Positions 1-8,396 of a stretch of DNA of 64,000 nt are shown here, piece by piece. Both the position numbers and the translations under genes were made by a program. Position 1 is the first letter of the stretch, and each line of letters begins with the position of its first letter. This DNA comes from Marinobacter changyiensis (GTDB taxonomy: Bacteria; Pseudomonadota; Gammaproteobacteria; Pseudomonadales; Oleiphilaceae): contig NZ_VZZZ01000008.1 in the NCBI RefSeq assembly GCF_009193265.1, positions 97,776 to 161,775 on the forward strand, read 5' to 3'. The notes below the pieces were generated by a model. That model searched no databases. It saw only the letters and a list, made by a program, of their open reading frames with translations, and had not been told where the DNA came from.

Positions 1-341
1 AAAAGCTCTCTGCCAAGCCTTTCGAGTACGCCGAGAAGCTGGAATCAGGTGCTCGTGAATACAGTGTCAAATCATTGCGCGAGCGTTACTATGGTTACAG
101 CGAAACGCTTTTCGAGCAACTTCGCAGTTTGAACCTTCGTCTTGGTGGTTTTGCGGCCGATGTCGTCTCAAAGCTTGAAAAAGAAGCGGTTGAAGGTACC
201 GAGGCGGTATCTGACGCGGTATCCGACGCTGCTGATGATGTAACCAGCGTGGCACAGTCAACCAAGCACAAGGTTGATACCAAAAAGCCGACTGCTCGTA
301 AGAGCACGGCTACGAAGACAACGAACACTGCTTCTGCCTGA
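1..341 (+). CDS. Phasin-like protein, C-terminal part (gene starts before the window)
   Basis: The reading frame is already open at the left edge (first full codon at position 3) and ends with TGA at 339-341, so only about 112 C-terminal residues are visible. An amphipathic helical stretch (around AKPFEYAEKLESGAREY) is followed by a tail rich in Lys, Ala, Thr and Ser (TKKPTARKSTATKT). This layout resembles phasins, which coat polyhydroxyalkanoate granules and carry basic Lys/Ala-rich tails. The family call is inference from composition; no catalytic motif is expected. A strong terminator follows 23 bases later, so this is the last gene of its unit. A histone-like or other helical basic-tail protein is the alternative. 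Confidence 0.5.
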   Translation, partial: KLSAKPFEYAEKLESGAREYSVKSLRERYYGYSETLFEQLRSLNLRLGGFAADVVSKLEKEAVEGTEAVSDAVSDAADDVTSVAQSTKHKVDTKKPTARKSTATKTTNTASA

Positions 342-363
342 ACGCAGCATCGTTGAGTCAAGA

Positions 364-390
364 AAGGTCGCCTGATGGCGGCCTTTTTTT
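364..390 (+). terminator. Rho-independent terminator after the phasin-like gene
   Basis: A GGTCGCC / GGCGGCC stem with one G-T pair and a TGAT loop is followed by seven T's. It ends the rightward phasin-like transcript. Confidence 0.85.
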
Positions 391-438
391 ATCTTTGTCC
401 CGTCCTGAAGCTCTGTACTCGGCGGGCGTGACGGGGTA

Positions 439-1098
439 TCAGCTCTGGGAATTGCTTGCCGGCGGCGGAGGTTCAAGAGAAAGTGTGCGCTCTTTACCGG
501 TGATTTTCTCGAGCCGGCGTATATCACCCATAAACTGCTTGCGTACCGTTTCAACGTCGGATTTCTGGATGGCAATCTCTCGCTCGATATCACGCACCTG
601 GCTCTGAAGGCGATCAATCTTGTTCAGGGTCGCCTCCGGAATGTCGCGGCCGGAGCGCTCCATATCGGCAGCGCGGGATTGTTCTTCGTCGAGTTGGTTC
701 ACGATCACAGATATGTTGCCTTGCTTGAGCTGGCTCAGGCTTTGCATTTCATTCAGCTTGCGGTGCATCGCCCGGACGGCATCATCCGGGTGGCTGTAGC
801 GGCGCAGCAGTTTTGCATCTGCCCGACGCTGTTGCTGAGCTTTCTGCTCGCGTTCCTTGCTGGCAGCACGTTCCGCAAGATCTGCTGCAGTCGGGGCGGG
901 GGCAACGGTTTCAACGACCCTGCCCTGGTCATTGAGGATGTCATAGCCCCGGGTTGAGGCTTCCTGGGGTACGGTGTTGCTTATCACCATCTGGCCGCTT
1001 TTATCCACATAGCGATACATGCGAGCCTGGAGTGACGTACTGGCGAGGAAAAGAGACGCGAAGAGTACGCAGGCGCTGATTTGAGTTGGACGATTCAT
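439..1098 (-). CDS. DUF4124-domain periplasmic protein with coiled coil
   Basis: This 219-residue protein starts with a signal peptide (hydrophobic run to about residue 25, likely cleavage after LQA). A DUF4124 segment follows (about residues 26-75, MYRYVDKSGQMVISNTVP, the usual 'Y+W+D+G+v+ys' pattern), then a long charged coiled coil (80-200) and a Pro/Ser tail. DUF4124 proteins are secreted proteins of unknown role, common in Pseudomonas and relatives. It sits downstream of pyrE on the same strand with a 106-bp gap. No function can be assigned beyond envelope location. Confidence 0.8.
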   Translation of the reverse strand: MNRPTQISACVLFASLFLASTSLQARMYRYVDKSGQMVISNTVPQEASTRGYDILNDQGRVVETVAPAPTAADLAERAASKEREQKAQQQRRADAKLLRRYSHPDDAVRAMHRKLNEMQSLSQLKQGNISVIVNQLDEEQSRAADMERSGRDIPEATLNKIDRLQSQVRDIEREIAIQKSDVETVRKQFMGDIRRLEKITGKERTLSLEPPPPASNSQS

Positions 1099-1204
1099 GA
1101 TAATGACAGAGAAGCTCCAGCGGTTTCAGGCGACATTGCTTTCCGAGCATACCAAACCTGCCGCCGGGTACCACGTCATATTGTTACCGGTTTGTGCAGC
1201 ACCG

Positions 1205-1843
1205 TCAGACGCCGAACGTTTCCCGATACCGGGCGACGCTGCGGGCATGCTTGTCAAAACCGGCGTAGCTTTGAAGGTAGTCGAGTACCTGCTCGAGCCG
1301 GATGATGCTGATAACCGGAATAGCGAATTCGGCCTCCACTTCCTGAATGGCCGAGAGCTCGCCGTTTCCACGCTCCTGGCGGTCAAGGGCAACCAGCACC
1401 CCGGCGGGCTCTGCGCCGGCGCTTTTGATCAGATCGATGGATTCGCGGATGGCGGTACCTGCGGTAATGACATCGTCAACAATCAGGACCTTGCCTGCTA
1501 ATGGGGCGCCTACAATATTGCCGCCTTCACCGTGAGCTTTCTTCTCTTTGCGGTTGAAGGCGTAAGGCCGGTTATCGCCTTCGGCAGCAAGGGCCATAGC
1601 AATGGCGGTGGCCAACGGAATGCCCTTATAGGCAGGGCCGAAAATAATGTCATAATTCAGGCCGCTGCGTTTCAATGCCGCGGCGTAGGCTTTACTGAGT
1701 TGCAGGAGGTCGTCACCGGTATTGAACAGCCCCGCGTTAAAAAAGTAGGGGCTGGTGCGGCCGGATTTCAGGGTGAACTCCCCAAAACGGAGTACGTCCC
1801 GGGCAATGGCAAATTCTATAAAATCGTGCTGATAGTCGTGCAT
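1205..1843 (-). CDS. pyrE: Orotate phosphoribosyltransferase
   Basis: PyrE transfers phosphoribose from PRPP to orotate to give OMP, the fifth step of pyrimidine synthesis. The start at 1843 (MHDYQHDFIEFA) gives 212 residues, the normal length; the frame stays open 300 bases upstream but that part crosses the divergent crc gene and matches nothing. The PRPP-binding motif VLIVDDVITAGTA is near residue 120 and the substrate segment GPAYKGIPLA near 70. The divergent neighbour crc starts 81 bp away, so both promoters must lie in that short gap. The pyrE/crc pairing is the one known from Pseudomonas. Confidence 0.97.
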   Translation of the reverse strand: MHDYQHDFIEFAIARDVLRFGEFTLKSGRTSPYFFNAGLFNTGDDLLQLSKAYAAALKRSGLNYDIIFGPAYKGIPLATAIAMALAAEGDNRPYAFNRKEKKAHGEGGNIVGAPLAGKVLIVDDVITAGTAIRESIDLIKSAGAEPAGVLVALDRQERGNGELSAIQEVEAEFAIPVISIIRLEQVLDYLQSYAGFDKHARSVARYRETFGV

Positions 1844-1924
1844 GGCAAGGCTTCTGGCGGGTATGGTTCTTTTAATAACGTGTAAAACCGGTATCATACA
1901 CTCAAAGCGAATCAGGGAACATGT

Positions 1925-2731
1925 ATGCGGGTAGTTTCGATCAGCGTTAATGGTTTGGCCCAGGCCATCGACAAAGGCTTTTTTGACTGGCTGGCCAAGC
2001 AGGATGCAGACGTTGTTTGCGTTCAGGATCACCGCATGCGCGCCCATGAAATAGAAGATCTTGGCCTCATTCCAGACGGTTATGAAGCGTATTTCATTGA
2101 TGGCGAGCGTAATGAGGACGGCGGCGTAGGAATTTACACCCGTCATTTCCCCAAGGCCATCATGTATGGGTTTGCCAGCGAACAGGCCGACCGGGAAGGC
2201 CGTTTTATTCAGGCTGATTTCGACAAGGTCAGTGTTGCCTGCGTACTGGCGCCCTCTGCTTTAGGCCGGGAAGATGAATTGCTGGGTGAGGACGACCTCA
2301 CGGTGCTGGATCACAAGGATGATTTTATGGAAGCCTTCGGCCTTCATATGCTAAAGACCCTGCGCAAACGCCGCCAATTTATCATCTGCGCGAATCTCCA
2401 GACCGCACACCATGTCACCGATGCCAGTTCCCGCTATCACAAGCTGGACGTTTCGGGGTTTCTGCCCCATGAGCGGGCGTGGCTGGACCGACTGTTTGAT
2501 GAAATGGGTTGCATTGACGCTTTCCGCGAGATCAACAAGCAGAGCAACCAGTATACCTGGTGGCCGGAATGGGCCGAGGGCTGGCGCCGCCATGCGGGCA
2601 TTCGCACGGATTATCAGCTGGTTACTCCGGGTATCCGGAAAACGGTTTCAGACGGTTGGATTGACAACAGTACGCGTTTTTCTGACCACGCGCCTGTGAT
2701 CATGGACTACAACATCGAAATCGGATATTGA
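1925..2731 (+). CDS. crc: Crc-type catabolite repression control protein (inactive exonuclease III fold)
   Basis: This 268-residue protein has the exonuclease III/EEP fold (MRVVSISVNGLAQAI, ADVVCVQD, SDHAPVIMDY) but the metal-binding residues are altered. The LQE glutamate is Asp (VQD) and the GDxN motif is ANLQ, while RTDYQLVTPG and SDHAP remain. The same kind of loss marks Pseudomonas Crc, whose family members also have VCLQD, AERAWLD/HERAWLD, QFSWWP/QYTWWPE and DYQxxTPGxR signatures. In Pseudomonas, Crc is not a nuclease but joins Hfq on A-rich mRNA sites and blocks translation of genes for less preferred carbon sources. A ribosome site (AGGGAA) precedes the ATG. The same window carries cbrA, cbrB and a CrcZ-like RNA. 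An active nuclease is unlikely but not excluded from sequence alone. Confidence 0.87.
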   Translation: MRVVSISVNGLAQAIDKGFFDWLAKQDADVVCVQDHRMRAHEIEDLGLIPDGYEAYFIDGERNEDGGVGIYTRHFPKAIMYGFASEQADREGRFIQADFDKVSVACVLAPSALGREDELLGEDDLTVLDHKDDFMEAFGLHMLKTLRKRRQFIICANLQTAHHVTDASSRYHKLDVSGFLPHERAWLDRLFDEMGCIDAFREINKQSNQYTWWPEWAEGWRRHAGIRTDYQLVTPGIRKTVSDGWIDNSTRFSDHAPVIMDYNIEIGY

Positions 2732-2789
2732 CCAAGGCATTCTGTGCCGCCGGGGCACTTAACCTTAACCCCCGGCAGGCGCATTTCTC

Positions 2790-3509
2790 TTACTGATCTG
2801 TCAGCGCAGCTCGCTGAATCTCGAACAATTGGCTAATGCCGCTTTTGGCCAGCGACAACATGCTGTCCAGTTCGTCCTGAACGAACGGCGCGCCCTCGGC
2901 AGTTCCCTGAATTTCGATGAAACCACCCTTGTCAGTCATGATCACGTTCATGTCGGTTTCGGCTTCGGAATCTTCCGGGTAATCCAGGTCAACCACCGGC
3001 GTTCCCTTGTAGACACCAACGGATACCGCGGCGACCATCTGCACCAGCGGGGACTGACCGAGGCGCCCGCTTTCAACCAGCGTATTCAGTGCGTCGACCA
3101 GTGCAACGCAGCCGCCGGTTATGGCAGCGGTGCGAGTGCCACCATCCGCCTGTATGACATCGCAATCGATGGTAATGGAGTGTTCGCCCAGTTTGGACAG
3201 GTCAACCGCTGCTCGCAGGGAGCGACCGATCAGTCGCTGGATTTCAACCGTACGGCCACCCTGTTTGCCACGAGCAGCTTCCCGGCCCATTCGGCTGCCG
3301 GTGGAGCGCGGCAGCATGCCATACTCGGCGGTGATCCAGCCTTTGCCTTCGCCGCGAAGAAACGGCGGTACCTTGTTTTCTACCGAGGCAGTACAGATGA
3401 CACGGGTGTCGCCGAACTCAACCAGTACAGACCCTTCGGCATGCCGGGTAAAGTGTCGGGTGATCCTGATGTCTCTTGGTTGTTCCGGGGCTCTTCCGCT
3501 AGGACGCAT
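2790..3509 (-). CDS. rph: Ribonuclease PH
   Basis: RNase PH is a phosphate-dependent 3'-5' exoribonuclease that trims tRNA precursors. The 239-residue product has the full set of family blocks: MRPSGRAPEQPRDIRI at the start, GEGKGWITAEYGMLPRST (residues about 51-68), SRMGREAARGKQGGRTVEIQRLIGR (written here in part: GRTVEIQRLIGRSLRA), the CDVIQADGGTRTA phosphate/active-site region and VVDLDYPEDSEAETDMN. Length and both ends agree with the family, so unlike E. coli K-12 the gene is intact. It converges with crc and is divergent from yicC. Confidence 0.97.
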   Translation of the reverse strand: MRPSGRAPEQPRDIRITRHFTRHAEGSVLVEFGDTRVICTASVENKVPPFLRGEGKGWITAEYGMLPRSTGSRMGREAARGKQGGRTVEIQRLIGRSLRAAVDLSKLGEHSITIDCDVIQADGGTRTAAITGGCVALVDALNTLVESGRLGQSPLVQMVAAVSVGVYKGTPVVDLDYPEDSEAETDMNVIMTDKGGFIEIQGTAEGAPFVQDELDSMLSLAKSGISQLFEIQRAALTDQ

Positions 3510-3686
3510 ATTTTTTCCTGAAGTTGATCATGAATGGTCAGGCCACCTCGCGGTAGCAAGGTAAAAGGGTGTCCCTGAGTGGCGCGAAGTATACCACGGC
3601 TGGCCCGGGCTTGTGGTCGAGGTCGCCTGGGAGCCCATCCGCCTGCTAAACTGACCCGCTCAACGCCAAACGATGATGGAGTCGTT

Positions 3687-4553
3687 ATGATCAGAAGCAT
3701 GACCGCCTTTGCACGCCAGGACACTCAAGGCGACTGGGGTACGCTGACTTGCGAGATCCGGACCGTCAATCATCGCTACCTCGAACCCTCGTTCCGGTTA
3801 CCGGAGGTGCTTCGGGAACTCGAAAACAGCTTCCGTGAACAGCTTCGGGGTCAGCTCAAGCGGGGCAAGGTTGATGTGGGCATGCGCTTGCAGCTGGCAG
3901 AGTCTTCTGGTCAGGGACTTCAGATCAACGACAAGCTGGCAGAAGCGCTTAACAGCGCAGCCAATCACGTCAACCGGATTCTCGATAACCCGGCCCATAT
4001 CAATGCAATCGACATCCTGCGGTGGCCGGGCGTACTGGAAACGACTGAGCGCGACCTTGAGCCGGTCAAGGCTGTTGCTGCGGAATTGTTCGAGCGTACT
4101 GTGAATGAACTGGTGATCGTGCGGGAGCGCGAAGGTGATCGTTTGAGACCCTTATTCGATGACCGCCTCGCGACCATGGCAGAGCAGCTAGCAACGGTCC
4201 GTAAGCTGATGCCGGAACTGTTGGCGGCGCAAGAGCGCAACCTTCGGGAGCGGTTCACGCTGGCTAAAGTGGAACTGGACGCCGACCGGGTTGCTCAGGA
4301 AATGGTCATGGTGGCCCAGAAATCGGATGTTGCAGAAGAGCTGGACAGGCTCGATGCCCATATCAGCGAAGTAACCGGCACCCTCGATAGTGGCGATGCC
4401 ATCGGTCGCCGGCTTGATTTCCTGATGCAGGAACTGAACCGGGAGGCCAATACCCTCAGCAGTAAGTCCATTGATGCCCGCGTCACCCGCATTGCAGTCG
4501 ATCTCAAGGTGTTGATCGAGCAGATGCGTGAGCAGGTGCAGAACCTCGAATAA
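3687..4553 (+). CDS. yicC: YicC-family endoribonuclease
   Basis: The product has 288 residues with the N-terminal YicC block MIRSMTAFAR, the VNHRYLEPSFRLP segment and the C-terminal DUF1732 block (RLDFLMQELNREANTLSSK, then ITRIAVDLK-type ending). YicC was described in E. coli as an RNase that affects small-RNA decay. The ATG at 3687 was chosen because the family begins MI.SMT.F; 36 codons of open frame upstream have no similarity. It leads a rightward group with gmk (38 bp gap) and rpoZ, as in many Gammaproteobacteria. Confidence 0.93.
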   Translation: MIRSMTAFARQDTQGDWGTLTCEIRTVNHRYLEPSFRLPEVLRELENSFREQLRGQLKRGKVDVGMRLQLAESSGQGLQINDKLAEALNSAANHVNRILDNPAHINAIDILRWPGVLETTERDLEPVKAVAAELFERTVNELVIVREREGDRLRPLFDDRLATMAEQLATVRKLMPELLAAQERNLRERFTLAKVELDADRVAQEMVMVAQKSDVAEELDRLDAHISEVTGTLDSGDAIGRRLDFLMQELNREANTLSSKSIDARVTRIAVDLKVLIEQMREQVQNLE

Positions 4554-4591
4554 TCAATCCGAACCTATCAAGCCCCGGAGTAGTGCGAGCC

Positions 4592-5230
4592 ATGAGCCAG
4601 GCTGTGGAAAAAGGCACGTTGTACGTCATTTCAGCCCCTTCGGGGGCAGGCAAAACCAGTCTGGTAACTGCCATGCTGCAACAGGATCCCATGCTGGGTG
4701 TATCGATATCCCACACCACCCGGGGTATGCGCCCGGGCGAGGAGGATGGCGAGAATTATCACTTTATTGACCGCCCGACTTTCGAGGCGATGATCGGACG
4801 TGGAGAATTCCTTGAGCACGCGGATGTGTTCGGTAATTACTATGGCACTTCTCAGCCCTGGGTAGATCAGACTTTGGCCGAGGGCCGGGACGTCATTCTC
4901 GAAATCGACTGGCAGGGTGCGGTGCAGGTGCGGCGGTTGATGCCTGAGTGCGTCAGCATCTTCATCGTGCCGCCGTCTGCAGCTACTTTGCGGTCGCGTC
5001 TTACCGGTCGGGGGACCGATGCGCCGGAAGTCGTTGAGCGTCGGCTGAACGAGGCGCGGGAAGAATGCAGCCACGCGCTGGAGTTTGATTACCTGGTGGT
5101 GAACGATGACTTCGGAGTCGCGCTTGCGGACCTGATGGCAATCGTGACAGCCCAGCGGCTTCGGGTCTCAGCCCAGGAGGCACGTCATGCCGAGTTGCTG
5201 GCCGAACTGGTGGCGGGTAACGGGCTGTAG
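4592..5230 (+). CDS. gmk: Guanylate kinase
   Basis: Phosphorylates GMP to GDP with ATP. The P-loop SAPSGAGKTSL is at about residues 14-24, followed by the GMP-binding segments SHTTRGMRPGEEDGENYHF and RGEFLEHADVFGNYYGT, and the lid R/RLTGRGTD. Its 212 residues are normal for the enzyme. The ATG at 4592 is preferred over a GTG at 4583 because GGAG at 4577-4580 is too close to the latter. Genomic order yicC-gmk-rpoZ-spoT links nucleotide supply with ppGpp metabolism. Confidence 0.96.
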   Translation: MSQAVEKGTLYVISAPSGAGKTSLVTAMLQQDPMLGVSISHTTRGMRPGEEDGENYHFIDRPTFEAMIGRGEFLEHADVFGNYYGTSQPWVDQTLAEGRDVILEIDWQGAVQVRRLMPECVSIFIVPPSAATLRSRLTGRGTDAPEVVERRLNEAREECSHALEFDYLVVNDDFGVALADLMAIVTAQRLRVSAQEARHAELLAELVAGNGL

Positions 5231-5385
5231 TTATGGCGTCGGGTACGGCCCCGGAGGATGGAATGAATGTATACAAATTGATCGCCGGCGATTACACTAC
5301 GCGGTCTACTTAAAGCTGCATCCAGAAACGCATCTGAAAGATTCAATACGCAAGTATTCTCAAGAAATCACTGTCGGGGAAAAGT

Positions 5386-5598
5386 ATGGCACGAGTAACC
5401 GTTGAAGATTGTCTGGAACACGTTGATAACCGTTTTCAGTTGGTGATGTTGGCAACCAAACGTGCCCGCCAGATAGCAACCAAAGGTTTTGAGCCGATGG
5501 TCCCTGAAGAAAATGATAAGCCGACTGTTATTGCCCTGCGTGAAATTGCAGCGGGTCTGGTCAGTCGCGATTTGTTGAAGATTGAAGACGACGAATAA
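5386..5598 (+). CDS. rpoZ: RNA polymerase omega subunit
   Basis: The 70-residue omega subunit helps fold and hold the beta' subunit and forms part of one ppGpp site on RNA polymerase. It starts MARVTVEDCLEHVDNRFQLV and contains the conserved RARQI and PTVIALREIAAGL segments. It is a little shorter than the E. coli form (91) and ends in an acidic IEDDE. A 155-bp gap after gmk probably holds a promoter. It is followed by hairpins and a strong terminator before spoT, so the two genes are at least partly uncoupled. Confidence 0.96.
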   Translation: MARVTVEDCLEHVDNRFQLVMLATKRARQIATKGFEPMVPEENDKPTVIALREIAAGLVSRDLLKIEDDE

Positions 5599-5610
5599 AT
5601 AAACATTGCG

Positions 5611-5693
5611 AATGCCGCTTTGCGGCATTGGTATTCTGCCCTGACGGTTTTATAGTAGTTGGCAAGACAGGCAGTTACTTCTGTCTGTCAGGG
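5611..5693 (+). repeat. Nested inverted repeats between rpoZ and spoT
   Basis: Three complementary pairs are packed here. AATGCCGC/GCGGCATT (5611-5629, loop TTT) comes first. CCCTGAC (5639-5645) pairs with GTCAGGG (5687-5693) and encloses GACAG/CTGTC arms near 5666-5685. No open reading frame fits. The DNA could form an RNA with two stem-loops ahead of the terminator at 5705. It may be mRNA 3' structure of rpoZ or a small RNA; the sequence does not decide. Confidence 0.6.
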
Positions 5694-5704
5694 CATCGGA
5701 AGGA

Positions 5705-5731
5705 CCCGAATGTACGCATTCGGGTTTTTTT
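5705..5731 (+). terminator. Rho-independent terminator between rpoZ and spoT
   Basis: Perfect 8-bp stem CCCGAATG/CATTCGGG, tetraloop TACG, then seven T's. It lies only 34 bp before the spoT start, so spoT depends on read-through or on a promoter inside this short space. Confidence 0.92.
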
Positions 5732-5765
5732 GTCGGATTTATTTCTATCGGTCGGTGGGGGCTAG

Positions 5766-7916
5766 GTGTCAGCAGAGGCTACGGTGGAAGGGCTGGCTAG
5801 CCAGCTGAGTCAATATCTGGACGTCGAGCGCATCAATCAGGTGCGTAGGGCCTATTATTACGCTGAACAAGCCCACGAGGGGCAGAAACGCCGCAGTGGC
5901 GAAGCCTATGTTACCCACCCGCTAGCCGTCGCCCATATACTTGCCGACCTTCGGCTCGACCATCAGAGCCTGATGGCCGCCATGCTCCATGATGTCATCG
6001 AAGACACCGGTATACCCAAGGATGCCCTGTCAGAGCAATTTGGTGAGCCGGTGGCCGAGTTGGTGGACGGGGTCAGCAAGCTGACCCAGATTGAGTTCCG
6101 GACCCGTGCCGAAGCGCAGGCCGAAAATTTCCAGAAGATGACCCTGGCGATGGCCCGGGATATCCGGGTAATCCTGGTCAAGCTTGCAGACCGTCTGCAC
6201 AACATGCGTACTCTGGGTCCGCTGCCTTATGAAAAACGCCAGCGTATTGCCAATGAAACCCTCGATATCTATGCGCCCATCGCCAATCGACTGGGTATGC
6301 ACAGTGTTTGCACTGAGCTCGAAGACCTTGGTTTCGCCGCGCTTTATCCGATGCGCTCCCGTTACATATCCAAGGCCGTCAGCAAGCTCCGTGGCAGCCA
6401 CCACGAGATTATCGAAGAGATTCGCGGCCGGTTGGAAGAGAAGCTGACTGAACGCGGTCTGCCTGGCCGGATTCTGGGGCGTGAAAAGCACCTGAACAGC
6501 ATCTATAACAAGATGAAGTTCAAACACAAATCGTTCCATGAAATTATGGATGTTTATGCCTTTCGCATCGTCACCGACACTGAAGACGACTGCTATCGCA
6601 TACTGGGCGCCGTCCACAGCCTCTACAAGCCTTTGCCGGGGCGCTTCAAAGACTACATCGCAATGCCCAAAGCCAACGGCTACCAGTCGATCCATACCAC
6701 CTTGTTCGGTATGCATGTCAACATCGAAATCCAGATCCGCACCGAAGAAATGGAGCAGATCGCCAATAACGGTATTGCTGCCCACTGGATGTACAAGAAC
6801 GATCAGTCCGAGGTGTCCGTTGTTAATCAGAAGCGCGTTGACCATTGGGTGAAAGGCCTGATGGAAATGCGTGAACGGGCTGACGACTCGCTGGAGTTTA
6901 TTGAACACGTCAAAGTCGATCTGTTCCCGGATGAAATTTACGTATTCACTCCCAAGGGCAAGATCCTGGAGCTTCCCGGTGGCGCGACCCCGGTGGATTT
7001 TGCGTATGCCATTCACACGGATATCGGCAACGCCTGTGTGGCCTGTCGGGTAAACCGGAACCTGTCGTCCCTCAGTCAGCCGCTACAGAGCGGGCAAACC
7101 GTTGAAATTATCACTGCCCCCGGAGCTCGTCCCAATCCAGCCTGGCTCAGTTTCGTGGTCACCGGCAAAGCCCGCAGCAGTATTCGCCATGTCCTGAAGT
7201 TCCAGAAGAAAGCCGAGTCTCTGGAGCTTGGTAAGACCCTGCTGAAAAAGTCTCTCAATGGGTTCGATCAGAAACTGTCGGGAATCAGTGAAGGTCAGAT
7301 CAATGCAGTGGTCTCACACAACCAGGTCAGCAGTTTTGACGACCTGCTGTGCGAGATCGGATTGGGAAATCGAATGGCTTATCTGGTGGCGCGCCAATTG
7401 TTGAGCGGCGCTGTCAACGATGACAAAAACTCGTTACCCGACCTCAGCCAGCCCGGCGGAAAACATGCGGGTAGCCCGGTGACCATCCGGGGTACCGAAG
7501 GGTTACTGGTTCGTTTTGCCAACTGTTGTAAGCCGATTCCCGGTGATCCGGTGCTGGGTGTAATGGACTCCGGAAAAGGCCTGGTAATTCATAGTGATAC
7601 CTGCCCGAGGCTTCCGGATGGTAGCGAAGCCAGAGAGCGTCTTACGCACCTCAAATGGGCCAAGGACATTACCGACGAGTTTTCAGTGGAGCTCAGGGTT
7701 GAGCTGGAGCGTCAGCGCGGCGTAATTGCTGAGGTAGCGAATGCGGTTGCCGTTGCCGACGGTAACATAGAGCGCATCAACGTCGAGGAGCAGAACGCGC
7801 GCCTGGGTATTGTCAGCCTGGTGGTCCATGTAAACGGTCGTCGCCATCTTGCGCGGGTGATGCGGCGAGTACGAAATGTCAAAGCCGTGACCCACATCAG
7901 CCGGGTTCGTCACTAG
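5766..7916 (+). CDS. spoT: Bifunctional (p)ppGpp synthetase/hydrolase
   Basis: The 716-residue RelA/SpoT homologue makes and destroys ppGpp, the stringent-response alarmone. Visible domains are HD hydrolase (about 40-190, with HDVIEDT at 75-81 intact, so hydrolysis is likely active), synthetase (about 240-350, RFKDYIAMPKANGYQSIHTT), TGS (about 385-445, VFTPKGKILELPGGATPVDFA), a helical/zinc-finger-like region with FANCCKPIPGD, and a C-terminal ACT domain. The RxKD signature in the synthetase is that of bifunctional enzymes rather than the ExDD of RelA. It begins with GTG preceded by a G-rich Shine-Dalgarno. ridA follows 93 bp downstream, and dksA, the ppGpp partner, lies at 41.2 kb. Confidence 0.97.
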   Translation: MSAEATVEGLASQLSQYLDVERINQVRRAYYYAEQAHEGQKRRSGEAYVTHPLAVAHILADLRLDHQSLMAAMLHDVIEDTGIPKDALSEQFGEPVAELVDGVSKLTQIEFRTRAEAQAENFQKMTLAMARDIRVILVKLADRLHNMRTLGPLPYEKRQRIANETLDIYAPIANRLGMHSVCTELEDLGFAALYPMRSRYISKAVSKLRGSHHEIIEEIRGRLEEKLTERGLPGRILGREKHLNSIYNKMKFKHKSFHEIMDVYAFRIVTDTEDDCYRILGAVHSLYKPLPGRFKDYIAMPKANGYQSIHTTLFGMHVNIEIQIRTEEMEQIANNGIAAHWMYKNDQSEVSVVNQKRVDHWVKGLMEMRERADDSLEFIEHVKVDLFPDEIYVFTPKGKILELPGGATPVDFAYAIHTDIGNACVACRVNRNLSSLSQPLQSGQTVEIITAPGARPNPAWLSFVVTGKARSSIRHVLKFQKKAESLELGKTLLKKSLNGFDQKLSGISEGQINAVVSHNQVSSFDDLLCEIGLGNRMAYLVARQLLSGAVNDDKNSLPDLSQPGGKHAGSPVTIRGTEGLLVRFANCCKPIPGDPVLGVMDSGKGLVIHSDTCPRLPDGSEARERLTHLKWAKDITDEFSVELRVELERQRGVIAEVANAVAVADGNIERINVEEQNARLGIVSLVVHVNGRRHLARVMRRVRNVKAVTHISRVRH

Positions 7917-8009
7917 TGCCCCGCCGGATGAAGGTTGACAGTACTGCCGGGCAGGGGACAGGATTACGGTTTCCCGTTTCTAAAACGTCAAGATAAGGAT
8001 TCTGACATC

Positions 8010-8396
8010 ATGACGAACAAATCAGTGATTCAGACAGAAAACGCCCCTCAGGCGATAGGTACCTATTCCCAGGCGGTCAAAGCCGGGGACACCGTTTATT
8101 TGTCCGGACAGATTCCGCTGGTGCCGGAAACCATGGAACTTGTGGCTGGCGACTTTGCCGCCAACACCCGGCAGGTGTTCGAAAACCTGAAAGCCGTGTG
8201 CGAGGCAGCGGGCGGTCGCCTGCAGGATATTGTAAAGCTTAATATCTATATGACGGACCTGAGCAACTTCGCCACCGTCAATGAGATCATGGCGACCTAT
8301 TTCCAGGAACCATACCCCGCCCGGGCTGCCGTGGGTGTGGCCGCCTTGCCGAAAGGTGTACCGGTGGAAATGGAAGCGGTCATGGTGCTGAGCTAG
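8010..8396 (+). CDS. ridA: RidA-family enamine/imine deaminase
   Basis: RidA hydrolyses reactive 2-aminoacrylate and related imines formed by PLP enzymes. The 128-residue protein has the family hallmarks: QAIGTYSQAVKAGDTVYLSGQIPL, KLNIYMTDLSNFATVNE and the C-terminal YPARAAVGVAALPKGVPVEMEAV with the catalytic Arg. ATG at 8010 with AAGGAT upstream fits; a 25-codon upstream extension is not family-like. The spoT-ridA order is conserved in Pseudomonas and Enterobacteria. Its stop overlaps the convergent gene's stop by 4 bases. Confidence 0.95.
   Translation: MTNKSVIQTENAPQAIGTYSQAVKAGDTVYLSGQIPLVPETMELVAGDFAANTRQVFENLKAVCEAAGGRLQDIVKLNIYMTDLSNFATVNEIMATYFQEPYPARAAVGVAALPKGVPVEMEAVMVLS

Noticed and set aside
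1844..2146. N-terminal extension of the pyrE frame
   Set aside because: It runs through the divergent crc gene and has no similarity; the family start is at 1843.
2749..2776. GCCGGGG/CCCCGGC stem between crc and rph
   Set aside because: Long loop and no T run on either strand, so not a credible terminator.
6030..7016. 328-residue minus-strand frame
   Set aside because: Antisense to spoT, whose domains are all intact in the sense frame.
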